Assembly: GCA_023957475.1 (NCBI GenBank)
Contig: JAMLHA010000019.1
Coordinates: forward strand, 1 to 50,080
DNA: 50,080 nucleotides
From: Crocinitomicaceae bacterium
GTDB taxonomy: Bacteria; Bacteroidota; Bacteroidia; Flavobacteriales_D; Crocinitomicaceae
Direction of reading: 5' to 3'
Positions 7,665 through 16,950 of this stretch are shown here, piece by piece (the first letter of the stretch is position 1; every line of letters starts with the position of its first letter). A program made the translations under genes and the position numbers. The notes beneath the pieces are model-generated. The model made no database searches. It was not told where the DNA came from and worked only from the letters and a program-made list of their open reading frames with translations.

Positions 7665-9122
7665 TTAACCACGTACTGGAGTTTGTTTCAATACTTCTAA
7701 TAAAAATCCCCAAAATTTTTGTACAGAGGAAATTTGCACACGTTCGTCTGGTGAGTGAGGCGCACGAATGTTTGGTCCAAATGAAATCATATCCACCCCT
7801 GGCAAGTGAATACCTAAAATACCACATTCCAATCCAGCGTGACAAGCTCTCACATGAGGCTCTTCTTTAAAACGCTCAACATACATTTTGTGCATGATTT
7901 TTAAAATTGGTGAATTTGGATTGGGTTGCCATCCTGGATAATCTCCGTTTTGAACGACGGACATATTAGCCAATTCAAATCCTGAGCGAATAGCATTTGC
8001 AATATCCGTTTTGGTTGATTCCACGCTACTGCGTTGCAATGATTGTGTAATAAACGTTCCATCGTTTACAATCACACGCGCCAAACTAGAAGAAGTTTCT
8101 ACCAACCCTTCAATATCTGGGCTCATTCTAAAAACACCGTTCGGCATCGCATAAATCACGTTTAAAATCTTTAAAATATCTTCATGCACAACCGCTTTTT
8201 CGCCTTCGCCCTTTTCTTCAACCGTTATCGTCAAATCTTTTTCTATTGACTTAAACTCATGTAATAACGTAGCAACAATTGTGCCAATCGCTTCTTTTAC
8301 ATCCGCTAAAATGCTTTTATTTATTGCAATCACCGTTGTTGACTCTCTTGGAATGGCGTTTCTTAAACTACCACCATCAATTGTAATCAACTGAAATTCA
8401 TGCAACGAAATCAAATGGTATAAAATACGATTCATTAATTTATTTGAATTTCCTCGTCCTTTATCAATATCCATTCCAGAGTGACCACCTAATAATCCTC
8501 TAATGGAAATTGTTAGGAAAACGCTATCTGGTTTTACCGATTCTTCCTGGTAATAATACTTGGTATTGGTATCAATTCCACCAGCACATCCGATAGCCAA
8601 TTCATCATCGTCTTCGGAGTCTAAATTCAATAAAATTTCTCCTTTAAAATGAGAGCCATCCAATTTTAAAGCTCCTGTCATTCCAGTTTCTTCGTCAATG
8701 GTAAACAAAGCTTCAATTGCTGGATGAGGAATATCTTTAGAAGACAAGATAGACATGATTGATGCAACACCGATACCGTTATCAGCACCCAAGGTAGTTC
8801 CTCTTGCTTTCACCCAGTCACCGTCAACATACATATCGATACCTTGAGTTTCAAAATCAAAAACTGTATCTGCATTTTTTTGATGCACCATATCCAAGTG
8901 AGATTGAAGAATCACCGTTTTTCTATCTTCCATTCCAGGAGTCGCCGGTTTTTTGATGATTACATTCTGTATCGCATCCGTTGTTGTTTCCAATCCAAGT
9001 GAGTGACCGAAATCAATCATGTATTGAACAATTTTTTCTTCTCTTTTTGATGGTCGTGGCACAGCATTAATAGCTGCAAAATGATTCCACAAAACTTTAG
9101 GTTCTAAATTACGTACTGACAT
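7665..9122 (-). CDS. pepD: Aminoacyl-histidine dipeptidase (PepD, M20 family)
   Basis: Cytosolic zinc peptidase that hydrolyses Xaa-His and other dipeptides. 485 residues, the usual PepD length. Metal and catalytic residues are visible: His75 and Asp77 in QSHLDMVH, bridging Asp114 in LGADNGIGVA, Glu144-Glu145 in TIDEETGMTGA, Asp/Glu in NLDSEDDDEL, and the late His in CHAGLECGIL. The lid/dimerisation domain (about 190-390) contains GGHSGMDIDKGRGNSNKL, typical of PepD. It is followed closely by the CBS-type enzyme gene, suggesting a shared transcript supplying amino acids. Confidence 0.93.
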   Translation of the reverse strand: MSVRNLEPKVLWNHFAAINAVPRPSKREEKIVQYMIDFGHSLGLETTTDAIQNVIIKKPATPGMEDRKTVILQSHLDMVHQKNADTVFDFETQGIDMYVDGDWVKARGTTLGADNGIGVASIMSILSSKDIPHPAIEALFTIDEETGMTGALKLDGSHFKGEILLNLDSEDDDELAIGCAGGIDTNTKYYYQEESVKPDSVFLTISIRGLLGGHSGMDIDKGRGNSNKLMNRILYHLISLHEFQLITIDGGSLRNAIPRESTTVIAINKSILADVKEAIGTIVATLLHEFKSIEKDLTITVEEKGEGEKAVVHEDILKILNVIYAMPNGVFRMSPDIEGLVETSSSLARVIVNDGTFITQSLQRSSVESTKTDIANAIRSGFELANMSVVQNGDYPGWQPNPNSPILKIMHKMYVERFKEEPHVRACHAGLECGILGIHLPGVDMISFGPNIRAPHSPDERVQISSVQKFWGFLLEVLKQTPVRG

Positions 9123-9237
9123 ATAAATGATTTTCTACAAATTTAATGAAATGATTTATAAATGGAGAAAAATATTTTTTAAATGAAAGAACGGGGCTTC
9201 TGCTCAGCCACCGTATCTTGAAAAGTTTGATATCTCT

Positions 9238-9669
9238 CTATTTAACCCTCTTCATCATCAAATAATGATGAATTTCATCAAATAAAACATGAGATTTTGA
9301 CTGAATTTGATATCCCAAACGCAAATAAAACGAAACTGCATTTTCACGTGCATGCAAAATGATTTCTCTACCTTTTTGTTGAACAACTGCTTTTTCTACT
9401 TCTTCCATGATTAATTTGCCGTATCCTTTTTTTTGTTTTGATGAGTCAACAGCAACAAAACGCACTTGAAACAATTCATTATTTAATTTATCCAAACGTG
9501 CAACAGCACTGATTTGTTGCGTATCAAACAAGGCAAAATGAGTAGCAGTTACATCGCCTTCATTGCGTTCACTACCTCTTGGTTGATTCCACGGTTCACG
9601 AAGTAAACGGTAGCGTAAATCATAATAATCGCTCCATTCTTTTTCTGTAAATGGTGGTCTAATTTCCAT
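9238..9669 (-). CDS. GNAT family N-acetyltransferase
   Basis: 143-residue Gcn5-related acetyltransferase. The acetyl-CoA pyrophosphate loop is QKKGYGKLIMEEVEK (motif A, about residues 78-92), and the C-terminal motif B is ARENAVSFYLRLGYQ. The N-terminal part (YDLRYRLLREPWNQPRGSE) resembles the ElaA/YitI-like clade. Substrate unknown. The start overlaps the end of the upstream CoA-transferase gene by 11 bases, so the two are probably translated from one message. The 115 bases downstream, before pepD, hold no gene. Confidence 0.85.
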   Translation of the reverse strand: MEIRPPFTEKEWSDYYDLRYRLLREPWNQPRGSERNEGDVTATHFALFDTQQISAVARLDKLNNELFQVRFVAVDSSKQKKGYGKLIMEEVEKAVVQQKGREIILHARENAVSFYLRLGYQIQSKSHVLFDEIHHYLMMKRVK

Positions 9670-10732
9670 ATTCTTTTAATTGAAACACGACAGACTTTAC
9701 CCGTTTTGTCAAAACACCTTCGATGGTATCTTCTACAATCAAATGTTGATTGGATGCATCGTCCAACACCTCATCCAATTGTTTGATTTTTCCAATTGGA
9801 ACAAATGCTTGTTGCATAGCTCCCATGAGCTCCGAGCAATTGATTTGAGCTATTTTTTCTTGCAATACTTCTTTTAAAATTTGGCGATTTTTCACTCTAT
9901 TTTGATTGTCAGCAAAACGTTGATCTGCCTGCAACTGCTGTAAACCCAAAAAATCACACAATTTAGTAAAATGTGTATTGCTTCCGATTGCAAAGGTTAT
10001 GTATGCTTTATCTTTTGTTTGAAACAATTCTCCATACGGAGCGATGTTGGGGTGAAGACTTCCTATGCGTTGCGCTACGTGACCAACGTTCAAATAATTG
10101 GTTGCTTGGTTGATTAAACTTGCCACAGCTGCATCGTAGAGCGATACCTCTACACGAGATCCTTTTCCATTTGCCAAACGATTTATCAACGCAATTAAAA
10201 TTCCTTCTTTTAATTGGTGAGCGGTTAACACATCCACGAGTGCAACCGGCATTTTAACCGGACCGTTTTCTGGAGTGCCGTTCATGCTCATAAAACCGCT
10301 TTCTGCCTGAATGATTAAATCGTAGGCAACACGATCGGAAGTTTGTCCAAATCCAGAAATTTTTCCGTGAATCAACTTCGGATTAATCTGGCTCAAAATT
10401 TCATCTGTCAGGTTAAATTTACGGGCATCACCTTTTTTAAAATTGGTGATTAAAACATCGGCATTTGAAATTAAATCAATGAATTTTTGGTAATCAGTTT
10501 CGTTGGTATAATCCAAACGAATGTAGTTTTTCTTATAATTTACTGATGAAAAATAAGCAGAAACGTTGGTATTTTTATCTTCAGATGGCAACTTCCAGTT
10601 TCGAGTAACATCACCAATAGTAGGATGTTCTATTTTTACAACCTCAGCACCTAATTCTGCAAAGAACATTCCCACTGATGGTCCAGCAAGAACAGAAGAT
10701 GCGTCTATTACACGTATTTTTTTAAAATCCAT
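9659..10732 (-). CDS. Family III CoA-transferase (CaiB/BaiF type)
   Basis: Predicted cytosolic enzyme moving CoA between carboxylic acids. The N-terminal sequence IRVIDASSVLAGPSVGMFFAELGAEVVKIE is characteristic of the family (quoted in parts: VLAGPSVGMFFAELGAEV). The catalytic aspartate is probably the Asp in ALVDVLTAHQLKEG near residue 170. It has 357 residues, close to the lower end for the family. The substrate acids cannot be deduced; alpha-methylacyl-CoA racemase relatives also share this fold. It forms an overlapping pair with the acetyltransferase gene and follows a terminator that ends the cytochrome transcript. Confidence 0.85.
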   Translation of the reverse strand: MDFKKIRVIDASSVLAGPSVGMFFAELGAEVVKIEHPTIGDVTRNWKLPSEDKNTNVSAYFSSVNYKKNYIRLDYTNETDYQKFIDLISNADVLITNFKKGDARKFNLTDEILSQINPKLIHGKISGFGQTSDRVAYDLIIQAESGFMSMNGTPENGPVKMPVALVDVLTAHQLKEGILIALINRLANGKGSRVEVSLYDAAVASLINQATNYLNVGHVAQRIGSLHPNIAPYGELFQTKDKAYITFAIGSNTHFTKLCDFLGLQQLQADQRFADNQNRVKNRQILKEVLQEKIAQINCSELMGAMQQAFVPIGKIKQLDEVLDDASNQHLIVEDTIEGVLTKRVKSVVFQLKEYGN

Positions 10733-10749
10733 TAGATAAAATTATAAAA

Positions 10750-10772
10750 AAAGAGGCTGATAAAGCCTCTTT
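10750..10772 (-). terminator. Intrinsic terminator after the cytochrome c gene
   Basis: Stem AAAGAGGCT / AGCCTCTTT around a 5-base loop; on the minus strand it is followed by a run of T. It lies between the cytochrome stop and the CoA-transferase start, so it separates two minus-strand transcripts. Confidence 0.75.
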
Positions 10773-10791
10773 AATTTAAATAAATTTCGAA

Positions 10792-11082
10792 TTATTTTTT
10801 CGATAATTCCCAATTAACATATTCATTAATTGAGGCTTCTTGCTCTGCTGAGATTCTTGCTTTACGTGCCATTGATGGAAGAATTTTGTCCCACTGTTCA
10901 CGTGTATATTTATTAATGGTTTTTAGTTTGTGACATTTTGCACAGTTTTGAGCATGTAAATTGTATCCTTCTTCTACTTGAGTATTAGGAAATGACATAG
11001 AAGTTTCTTTGGTATCCGAAGTTGTTTTTGGACTACATGAAGCTAAAACCAACGCACCGACAATAAATAATTTAAATTTCAT
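10792..11082 (-). CDS. Small c-type cytochrome lipoprotein
   Basis: 96-residue electron carrier anchored to a membrane by lipid. Signal peptide with lipobox LVLASC (Cys16). One heme-c motif CAKCH at residues 47-51, preceded by NLHAQN, with a candidate distal ligand Met71 in ILPSMARKA and the tail INEYVNWE. This layout resembles diheme-like or SHP-type small cytochromes of Bacteroidota in which a Met sits about 20 residues after the heme site. Function is probably electron transfer on the periplasmic side; the partner oxidase or reductase is not in the window. Confidence 0.8.
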   Translation of the reverse strand: MKFKLFIVGALVLASCSPKTTSDTKETSMSFPNTQVEEGYNLHAQNCAKCHKLKTINKYTREQWDKILPSMARKARISAEQEASINEYVNWELSKK

Positions 11083-11403
11083 ATTAGTTGCTATTAAAAG
11101 GCTAAGATATAGTTTTTTTCACAATTGACCAACAAAAATTTAAAGATTTCTAGCAAAGTGATAGAACTCAACTATTTTATAAAATGCAAAACACAAATAC
11201 TAACTTTTAAATTGACAATTTTTTCAAATTCTAAATTCACAATTATCGAAATAAATTTCACAAATCACAAATCATTTGTTAATAAACAAACAAACCATGC
11301 TGACTTGGTTAATATTTTATATATATTTGTTTAAACTAAACGACAATTAAATCGAAGTTTAAAAACAAACAATTAAAATACCGTAACTAAAAATATAAGT
11401 ATA
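11083..11403. promoter_or_regulatory. 321-bp intergenic region upstream of hmgA with a -7 box
   Basis: Very AT-rich spacer between the divergent cytochrome and hmgA genes. The plus strand carries TATATTTG (11322-11329), a full TAnnTTTG match 75 bases before hmgA; the nearest upstream TTG (11305-11307) is only 14 bases away, shorter than usual. A 69-codon open stretch here has low-complexity, compositionally non-coding content and I do not call it a gene. No riboswitch-like structure was recognised. Confidence 0.45.
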
Positions 11404-12564
11404 ATGCCAATATATCACAGATTGGGTAAAATTCCACCCAAAAGACACATTCAATTTAGAAAAGATGATGGAAATCTTTACTATGAAGAGCTATTTTGTA
11501 CAGCAGGTTTTGCAGGAATGTACACAAACATGTACCACATTCACCGCCCAACAATGATTAAAGAATATGGAAAAGTGTATTCTGTAGCTCCAAAAATTGT
11601 TGACAAAAACAATGTAAAACCATTTTTATTGGAAGGTTTCCAAGTTCCTCCTACAAAAGATTATTTAGAATCGCGTAAAATTGTTTTTGCAAATGCGACG
11701 ACGTATGTTATTTTGGCAGCTCCAACGGGTAAAACCATGGACTACTTCTACAAAAACACAGAAGCAGATGAATTGATCTTTATTCATAAAGGTACTGGAA
11801 AATTAAGAACATTTTTAGGTAATTTGGAATTTGGTCCGGGCGATTATCTTGTTGTTCCTAGAGGTACTATCTATCAAATAGAATTTGATTCAGAAGAAAA
11901 CAGATTGTTTATTGTAGAATCCAGAGATCCATTTTTCACACCAAAACGATATAGAAACAACTTTGGTCAATTATTGGAACATTCACCATTCTGCGAAAGA
12001 GATATGCGTTTGCCTCAAGAATTGGAATCTCATGATGAATTGGGAAGTTTCTTGATGAAAACAAAGAAAAATGACGAAATCATTGAAGCAGTATTTGCAG
12101 CACATCCTTTTGGTGTTATCGGATACGATGGTTACAATTTCCCTTATGCTTTCAATATCAAAGATTTTGAACCAATTACAGGAAGAATTCACATGCCACC
12201 AACAATTCACCAAAATTTTGAATCGGCATCTTCTGTAATTTGTTCGTTTGTGCCTCGTTTATTCGATTACCACCCACAAGCAATTCCAGCACCTTACAAT
12301 CACTCCAACATTGATTCTGATGAGTTATTGTATTACGTTGATGGTGAATTTATGTCACGTCCACACGTAAAACCTGGAAACATCACATTGCACCCTGCTG
12401 GATTCACACACGGCCCTCAACCAGGTGCAGCTGAAGCTAGTATTGGTAAAAAAGAGACAAAAGAATATGCCGTTATGGTGGATACTTTTGCTCCGTTAAT
12501 GGTTACAGAAGAAGCTATTAAAATTGCCGATCCTGATTACTATAAAACATGGTTAGAAAAATAA
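11404..12564 (+). CDS. hmgA: Homogentisate 1,2-dioxygenase
   Basis: Opens the aromatic ring of homogentisate to maleylacetoacetate in tyrosine/phenylalanine degradation; a cytosolic Fe(II) cupin enzyme. 386 residues, the short bacterial form. N-terminal YHRLGKIPPKRHIQF and EELFCTAGFAGMYTNMYH are diagnostic. Candidate iron ligands are His300 and Glu307 in NHSNIDSDELLYY and His336 in FTHGPQPG. It is 27 bases upstream of hppD on the same strand, the enzyme making its substrate, so the two form an operon. The later pathway enzymes (isomerase, fumarylacetoacetase) are not in the window. Confidence 0.95.
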   Translation: MPIYHRLGKIPPKRHIQFRKDDGNLYYEELFCTAGFAGMYTNMYHIHRPTMIKEYGKVYSVAPKIVDKNNVKPFLLEGFQVPPTKDYLESRKIVFANATTYVILAAPTGKTMDYFYKNTEADELIFIHKGTGKLRTFLGNLEFGPGDYLVVPRGTIYQIEFDSEENRLFIVESRDPFFTPKRYRNNFGQLLEHSPFCERDMRLPQELESHDELGSFLMKTKKNDEIIEAVFAAHPFGVIGYDGYNFPYAFNIKDFEPITGRIHMPPTIHQNFESASSVICSFVPRLFDYHPQAIPAPYNHSNIDSDELLYYVDGEFMSRPHVKPGNITLHPAGFTHGPQPGAAEASIGKKETKEYAVMVDTFAPLMVTEEAIKIADPDYYKTWLEK

Positions 12565-12591
12565 ATAAACATAAATTTAAAAAATAAAAAC

Positions 12592-13752
12592 ATGAGTGAT
12601 ACATTAAAGCCAACATCTTTTGGTCTTGAAAAAATTTTTGAAGGAGCGCAAGATTTCCTTCCAATTATGGGAACTGACTATGTAGAGTTCTATGTTGGAA
12701 ATGCAAAACAAGCAGCTCATTATTACAAAACTGCCTTTGGATTTCAATCAGAAGCTTATGCTGGTCTTGAAACAGGTTTGAGAGATAGAACTTCTTATGT
12801 TGTAAAACAAGATAAAATCCGCATCGTTTTAACAACAGCTTTAAATTCTAACTCACCTATTGGTGAACATGTTAAAAAACATGGTGATGGTGTAAAAGTA
12901 ATTGCACTTTGGGTAGAAGATGCTCGTTATTCATACGAAGAAACCATCAAAAGAGGGGCTAAATCTTTTATGGAACCTGTAGTAGAAAAAGACGATAACG
13001 GAGAAGTTGTTCGTTCTGGTATCTATGCTTATGGTGAAACCGTTTTCATCTTTGTAGAAAGAAAAAATTACAACGGTATCTTTTTACCAGGATATAAAAA
13101 ATGGACATCTGACTACAATCCAACATCTGTAGGGTTAAAATACGTTGACCACATGGTAGGAAACGTTGGTTGGAACCAAATGAACACTTGGGTAAAATGG
13201 TTTGAAGATGTAATGGGATTTGTTAACTTCTTGTCTTTTGACGACAAACAAATTACAACAGAATATTCTGCTTTAATGTCAAAAGTAATGGCAAACGGAA
13301 ATGGGCGTATTAAATTTCCAATTAACGAACCTGCTGAAGGTAAGAAAAAATCTCAAATTGAAGAATATTTAGATTTCTATGAAGGTGAAGGAGTACAACA
13401 CATTGCTGTTGCCACTGATGACATTATCAAAACTGTAACAGAAATGCGTGCAAGAGGTGTTGAGTTTTTATCAGCTCCGCCACAAGCATATTACGACATG
13501 GCTCCAGATCGTTTAGCAAAATTTAATCACAAACTACAAGAAGATGTAAAAAGATTGCAAAGCTTGGGGATCATGATTGATGCTGACGATGAAGGATATT
13601 TGTTACAGATTTTTACAAAACCAGTAGAAGACCGCCCTACTCTATTTTACGAAATCATCCAACGTATGGGTGCAAGAGGATTTGGAGCAGGAAACTTCAA
13701 AGCATTGTTTGAATCTATCGAAAGAGAACAAGAACTAAGAGGTACTTTATAA
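12592..13752 (+). CDS. hppD: 4-Hydroxyphenylpyruvate dioxygenase
   Basis: Converts 4-hydroxyphenylpyruvate to homogentisate with O2 and Fe(II). 386 residues with two VOC domains. Metal ligands can be seen: His in YVDHMVGNV, His in GVQHIAVAT and Glu in LFYEIIQR. The C-terminus has the family signature LLQIFTKPVEDRPTLFYE followed by RGFGAGNFKALFESIE. It is the last gene of the hmgA-hppD operon and is followed by a strong terminator. The product order enzyme 2 then enzyme 1 is common in Bacteroidota. Confidence 0.96.
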   Translation: MSDTLKPTSFGLEKIFEGAQDFLPIMGTDYVEFYVGNAKQAAHYYKTAFGFQSEAYAGLETGLRDRTSYVVKQDKIRIVLTTALNSNSPIGEHVKKHGDGVKVIALWVEDARYSYEETIKRGAKSFMEPVVEKDDNGEVVRSGIYAYGETVFIFVERKNYNGIFLPGYKKWTSDYNPTSVGLKYVDHMVGNVGWNQMNTWVKWFEDVMGFVNFLSFDDKQITTEYSALMSKVMANGNGRIKFPINEPAEGKKKSQIEEYLDFYEGEGVQHIAVATDDIIKTVTEMRARGVEFLSAPPQAYYDMAPDRLAKFNHKLQEDVKRLQSLGIMIDADDEGYLLQIFTKPVEDRPTLFYEIIQRMGARGFGAGNFKALFESIEREQELRGTL

Positions 13753-13777
13753 TCTTTTGCTAAGCAAAAATACAGAG

Positions 13778-13804
13778 AGGCTAACCTTTTCGGTTAGCCT
13801 TTTT
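13778..13804 (+). terminator. Terminator of the hmgA-hppD operon
   Basis: Perfect 9-bp stem AGGCTAACC / GGTTAGCCT around a 5-base loop, followed by TTTTT. A smaller TTTTGC/GCAAAA hairpin precedes it at 13755-13769. It abuts the convergent murI stop. Confidence 0.85.
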
Positions 13805-14617
13805 CTATTCTATTAACTGAGCGTCTGTATCTAAATGAATAATTGCAGCAGCTTGCTGATTAAACAATTGAGGATCTCCAGAAGTAAAATAGCGAACTGT
13901 TCCTTGTTTTGTTAATCGAAGTTCCATTTCATGGTGCCGTTGCAAATAATCTTTTAAACTTCTCGCTACAATGTCGCCTTGTGCTATAATTTTAACATGT
14001 GGAGGCACAATTGAAGCAATGTAATCTGCAATAATGGGATAATGTGTACAAGCCAAAATAATCGTATCAATTTGAGGCGACAAACTCAATAACTCTGCCA
14101 CATCTTTCTGAATATTTTCCTTTCCTAGTTCCGTTGCTTGCTGCCCACTCTCAATCAATGTTACCCAATTTGGGCAAGCATGTTGAAACAATTCAATATG
14201 GGGTGAAAATTTTTCTAGCTCCAAACGATACGATTCTGAACGAACAGTACCTTCAGTTGCCAACAAACCAATGTGATGTGAGGTGGATAATTCTCCTACA
14301 ACTTCTGCACTAGGACGAATAACACCAAGTACTCTCCTATCAGGATAATGAATTGGGAGGTATTTCTGCTGAATGGTTCTTAACGCTTTTGCCGATGCCG
14401 TATTGCATGCTAATATAACAAGCGGACACCCCATTTCAAATAGTTTAATCACCGCTTCTAAGGTAAATTCATAAACTTCATCAAAGGAACGAGTGCCATA
14501 AGGAGCACGATGATTATCTCCGTAATAGATAAAATCGTGTTCGGGCAATTCTTTTATCAATGATTTCAGAATCGTCAAACCGCCATAACCAGAATCAAAT
14601 ACACCTATTGCTCCCAT
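13805..14617 (-). CDS. murI: Glutamate racemase
   Basis: Makes D-glutamate for peptidoglycan. 270 residues. Motifs in order: IGVFDSGYGGLTIL with Asp8, YYGDNHRAPYG, first catalytic Cys71 in LACNTASA, and second catalytic Cys190 in LACTHYPII. The spacing of the two cysteines fits the Asp/Glu racemase fold with one cysteine in each lobe. It is transcribed convergently with hppD and stands alone; the next gene upstream is divergent. Confidence 0.95.
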   Translation of the reverse strand: MGAIGVFDSGYGGLTILKSLIKELPEHDFIYYGDNHRAPYGTRSFDEVYEFTLEAVIKLFEMGCPLVILACNTASAKALRTIQQKYLPIHYPDRRVLGVIRPSAEVVGELSTSHHIGLLATEGTVRSESYRLELEKFSPHIELFQHACPNWVTLIESGQQATELGKENIQKDVAELLSLSPQIDTIILACTHYPIIADYIASIVPPHVKIIAQGDIVARSLKDYLQRHHEMELRLTKQGTVRYFTSGDPQLFNQQAAAIIHLDTDAQLIE

Positions 14618-14713
14618 GGTTCAAAATTAAAAAGAAATATATCGAATAACAATCATTTATTATTTTTTACGTTAATAGTAGCAAAAACTGTGCTAAAATC
14701 ACAAGCAAAGCAT

Positions 14714-14721
14714 TAAATTTG
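14714..14721 (+). promoter_or_regulatory. -7 box immediately before the second CHU_C gene
   Basis: TAAATTTG matches TAnnTTTG and ends 5 bases before the ATG at 14727. If used, the transcript would start at or near the ATG and be leaderless or nearly so. No clear -33 TTG was seen at the expected distance. Confidence 0.45.
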
Positions 14722-14726
14722 TACGA

Positions 14727-16016
14727 ATGAAATTAAAAGTACTCTTTTTTCTTGTATTTTCTTATTCTTATTGTGTGTCGCAAGAAGCATACAATAATTG
14801 TAACAATGCATTGGAATTATGTCCCAACATTAGTAGTACCGTCAACAACATCGGAGCTAACAAAACATTTTGTCCGGGTTGCGAAGATGATTTCACATTT
14901 TGTTTAACACCTCAGAACAGTATTTGGTTAAAATTTACCACCAATGCCACTGGGGGAGCTATTCAGATTAATTTTTCCAACTTAATCTTTCAAAATCAAG
15001 CTGGGCAAGACAACCGATACAATGCAACATTGATACAGGCTACAGTTCCGTGCAACTCTGCAAGCTATACACAAATAGGTAATTGCATTAGCGCTGCAAC
15101 AGGGAATCAAACTATCAATGCAGCAAGTTTGGCTGCAAACACTACTTTTTACATTGTACTAAGTGGCGAAAAATCAGGAGCAGGTATTACTTTACCTGCC
15201 GAATTTACAGTCACCACCACTATTTCGGGAACTGCTATTGATAGACCTGTCCCCTATCTCAATATTGGTATTCAAGACACCGTTTGTGAAAACACCTTGG
15301 TTGCTGTAATGACTGATCGAATCAATTGCGACGATGCCAGTGATTTTCGATGGTATGTGAATGGTGAATTGACTGCTACAACGTCAGATTCTCTTTATTT
15401 CACCGACAAACTAAAAGATGGCGATGTTATTCGTGTTGAATCGGATTGTTTTACTACTTGTCCCTACACCGTTCATCAAACACTCGCTCCAATTACTGTT
15501 TATAGCGTTATTGCCGATGCAGGAGAAGACGCAACAATTCGTCCAGGTGAATCCATTCAATTAAATGGTACAGTTAGTATTGGCTCCGAGGTTAACTGGC
15601 TACCTAGTTATGCTCTTTCAAACGATTCCATAACATTTCCAATCGCCAATCCTTTTACAACCACAACTTATATGCTGACTGTTAAGGACACCGCCACAGG
15701 TTGCACAGCCTTTGATTATGTGACTATTACCGTAGATGATGGGTTGTTCATACCAACGACTTTTTCGCCAAATGGAGATGGAGAAAATGATACATGGGAG
15801 ATTATCGGAATAGAAAATTATCCAGATTGTTATGTCTCTATTTTCGATCGTTGGGGACAAATAGTCTATGAGGCAGTGGGCTACAACAAAGAAAAAGCTT
15901 GGAATGGCAAAGGAAAATCGGGGCGTTTATTGAATGAAAGTGTGTATTTCTATAAAATACAGCTTTTAGATAGTGAGAAACAAGAATTGAAAGGAAGTAT
16001 TACAGTTATCAGGTAA
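14727..16016 (+). CDS. Gliding motility-associated C-terminal domain (CHU_C) surface protein
   Basis: Secreted 429-residue protein, probable T9SS cargo. Signal peptide at residues 1-19 (VFSYSYCVSQ). A cysteine-rich jellyroll-like region follows (NNCNNALELCPN, CPGCEDDFTFCL), then an Ig-like segment and the CHU_C domain at about 340-429: TTFSPNGDGENDTW, IFDRWGQIVYEA, VYFYKIQL. The first part resembles domains found in Bacteroidota surface proteins that begin with an ALxLCP motif. It is paired with a PorP/SprF gene three bases downstream, the same order as the cassette at 2-5 kb. Confidence 0.88.
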   Translation: MKLKVLFFLVFSYSYCVSQEAYNNCNNALELCPNISSTVNNIGANKTFCPGCEDDFTFCLTPQNSIWLKFTTNATGGAIQINFSNLIFQNQAGQDNRYNATLIQATVPCNSASYTQIGNCISAATGNQTINAASLAANTTFYIVLSGEKSGAGITLPAEFTVTTTISGTAIDRPVPYLNIGIQDTVCENTLVAVMTDRINCDDASDFRWYVNGELTATTSDSLYFTDKLKDGDVIRVESDCFTTCPYTVHQTLAPITVYSVIADAGEDATIRPGESIQLNGTVSIGSEVNWLPSYALSNDSITFPIANPFTTTTYMLTVKDTATGCTAFDYVTITVDDGLFIPTTFSPNGDGENDTWEIIGIENYPDCYVSIFDRWGQIVYEAVGYNKEKAWNGKGKSGRLLNESVYFYKIQLLDSEKQELKGSITVIR

Positions 16017-16019
16017 ATT

Positions 16020-16946
16020 GTGAGAATCGTATTCATTACATATTTCGTTTTTTGTCTTGGAGCAGTTAGTTTTGCTCAACAAATACCACAATACTCTCAA
16101 TGGTTGTTTCATCAATTTGCTATGAACCCTGCACATGCAGGTATTAAAAAATGTATTGACATTCATGGCGTATTTCGAGCACAGTGGGTTGGTATTAAAG
16201 GTGCTCCATTAAGTGGTTTTACAACAGCCAGTATTCCGTTAAATAGTAAACGAAAGAAGTTTTTAAGCGCCCGTCATGGAATGGGTATCAAATTTGAGGC
16301 CGACAAGATTGGGCAATTCAATACCAATCGATTTAATTTGGCTTATGCTGGGCATTTCAACTTCAATAAAGACAACCGCTTGTCGTTGGGGCTTTACGCA
16401 GGAATTGTTCAATTTGGCTACAACCATTCCACATCAACTACAGTAACCCCTGATCCAGCTGTTATGCGAGAAACGAGTATCATTCGTCCAGATGCACATT
16501 TTGGCGCATGGTGGAATGGTAAAAATTACTACATTGGATTAATGGCCAATCAGTTGATTCCCACAAAGTGGAACATCGGCGAAGATTCAAGATTTAGATT
16601 TCATTTTGCCTTAAATGGTGGTTATCGATTTATTATCAATGACAATTTAGGATTGATTACTTCATCTATGGTTCGGTTTCCAGTTATTGGACCTGTAAAT
16701 GCAGATATCAACATCAATTTTGACATTCAAAACATCGTTAATTTGGGGGTTGGGTTTAGAACACAAGATGCAGTCATATTTATGGCAGGGTTTAAAATCA
16801 ATCAACAATTTTCGTTAAATTATTCATTTGATTTGACAGTTTCAGGCTTGAGAAAAGCAAGTTCAGGCACACATGAAATAGGAATTAGTTTTTTAACTTG
16901 TAAACCAGAGAACAGATCCACCTCTCGTTGTCCGCTGTTTGAATAG
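16020..16946 (+). CDS. PorP/SprF family type IX secretion membrane protein
   Basis: Outer-membrane partner of the CHU_C protein. 308 residues starting at a GTG three bases after the upstream stop, which gives a clean signal peptide (VFITYFVFCLGAVSFAQQ). Signature QYSQWLFHQFAMNPAHAGI follows, then RAQWVGIKGAPLSG, repeated strands and the terminal SGTHEIGISF motif. A basic, low-complexity tail follows. The second copy in this window (see 2282-3316) is only distantly similar, so they probably serve different cargo. Translational coupling with the upstream gene is likely because of the minimal gap and weak start. Confidence 0.88.
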   Translation: MRIVFITYFVFCLGAVSFAQQIPQYSQWLFHQFAMNPAHAGIKKCIDIHGVFRAQWVGIKGAPLSGFTTASIPLNSKRKKFLSARHGMGIKFEADKIGQFNTNRFNLAYAGHFNFNKDNRLSLGLYAGIVQFGYNHSTSTTVTPDPAVMRETSIIRPDAHFGAWWNGKNYYIGLMANQLIPTKWNIGEDSRFRFHFALNGGYRFIINDNLGLITSSMVRFPVIGPVNADININFDIQNIVNLGVGFRTQDAVIFMAGFKINQQFSLNYSFDLTVSGLRKASSGTHEIGISFLTCKPENRSTSRCPLFE

Positions 16947-16950
16947 ATTG

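Noticed and set aside
11125..11334. 69-codon plus-strand open frame before hmgA
   Set aside because: AT-rich, Lys/Asn/Ile/Phe-biased translation with no start signal, and a promoter box falls inside it.
11983..12213. Minus-strand open frame inside hmgA
   Set aside because: Cys/Trp-rich antisense translation with no similarity or promoter.
13755..13769. TTTTGC-TAA-GCAAAA hairpin, with a similar TCTTGC-TAA-GCAAGA at 46652-46666
   Set aside because: Both are short stem-loops next to proper terminators; the shared core is likely chance in AT-rich spacer.
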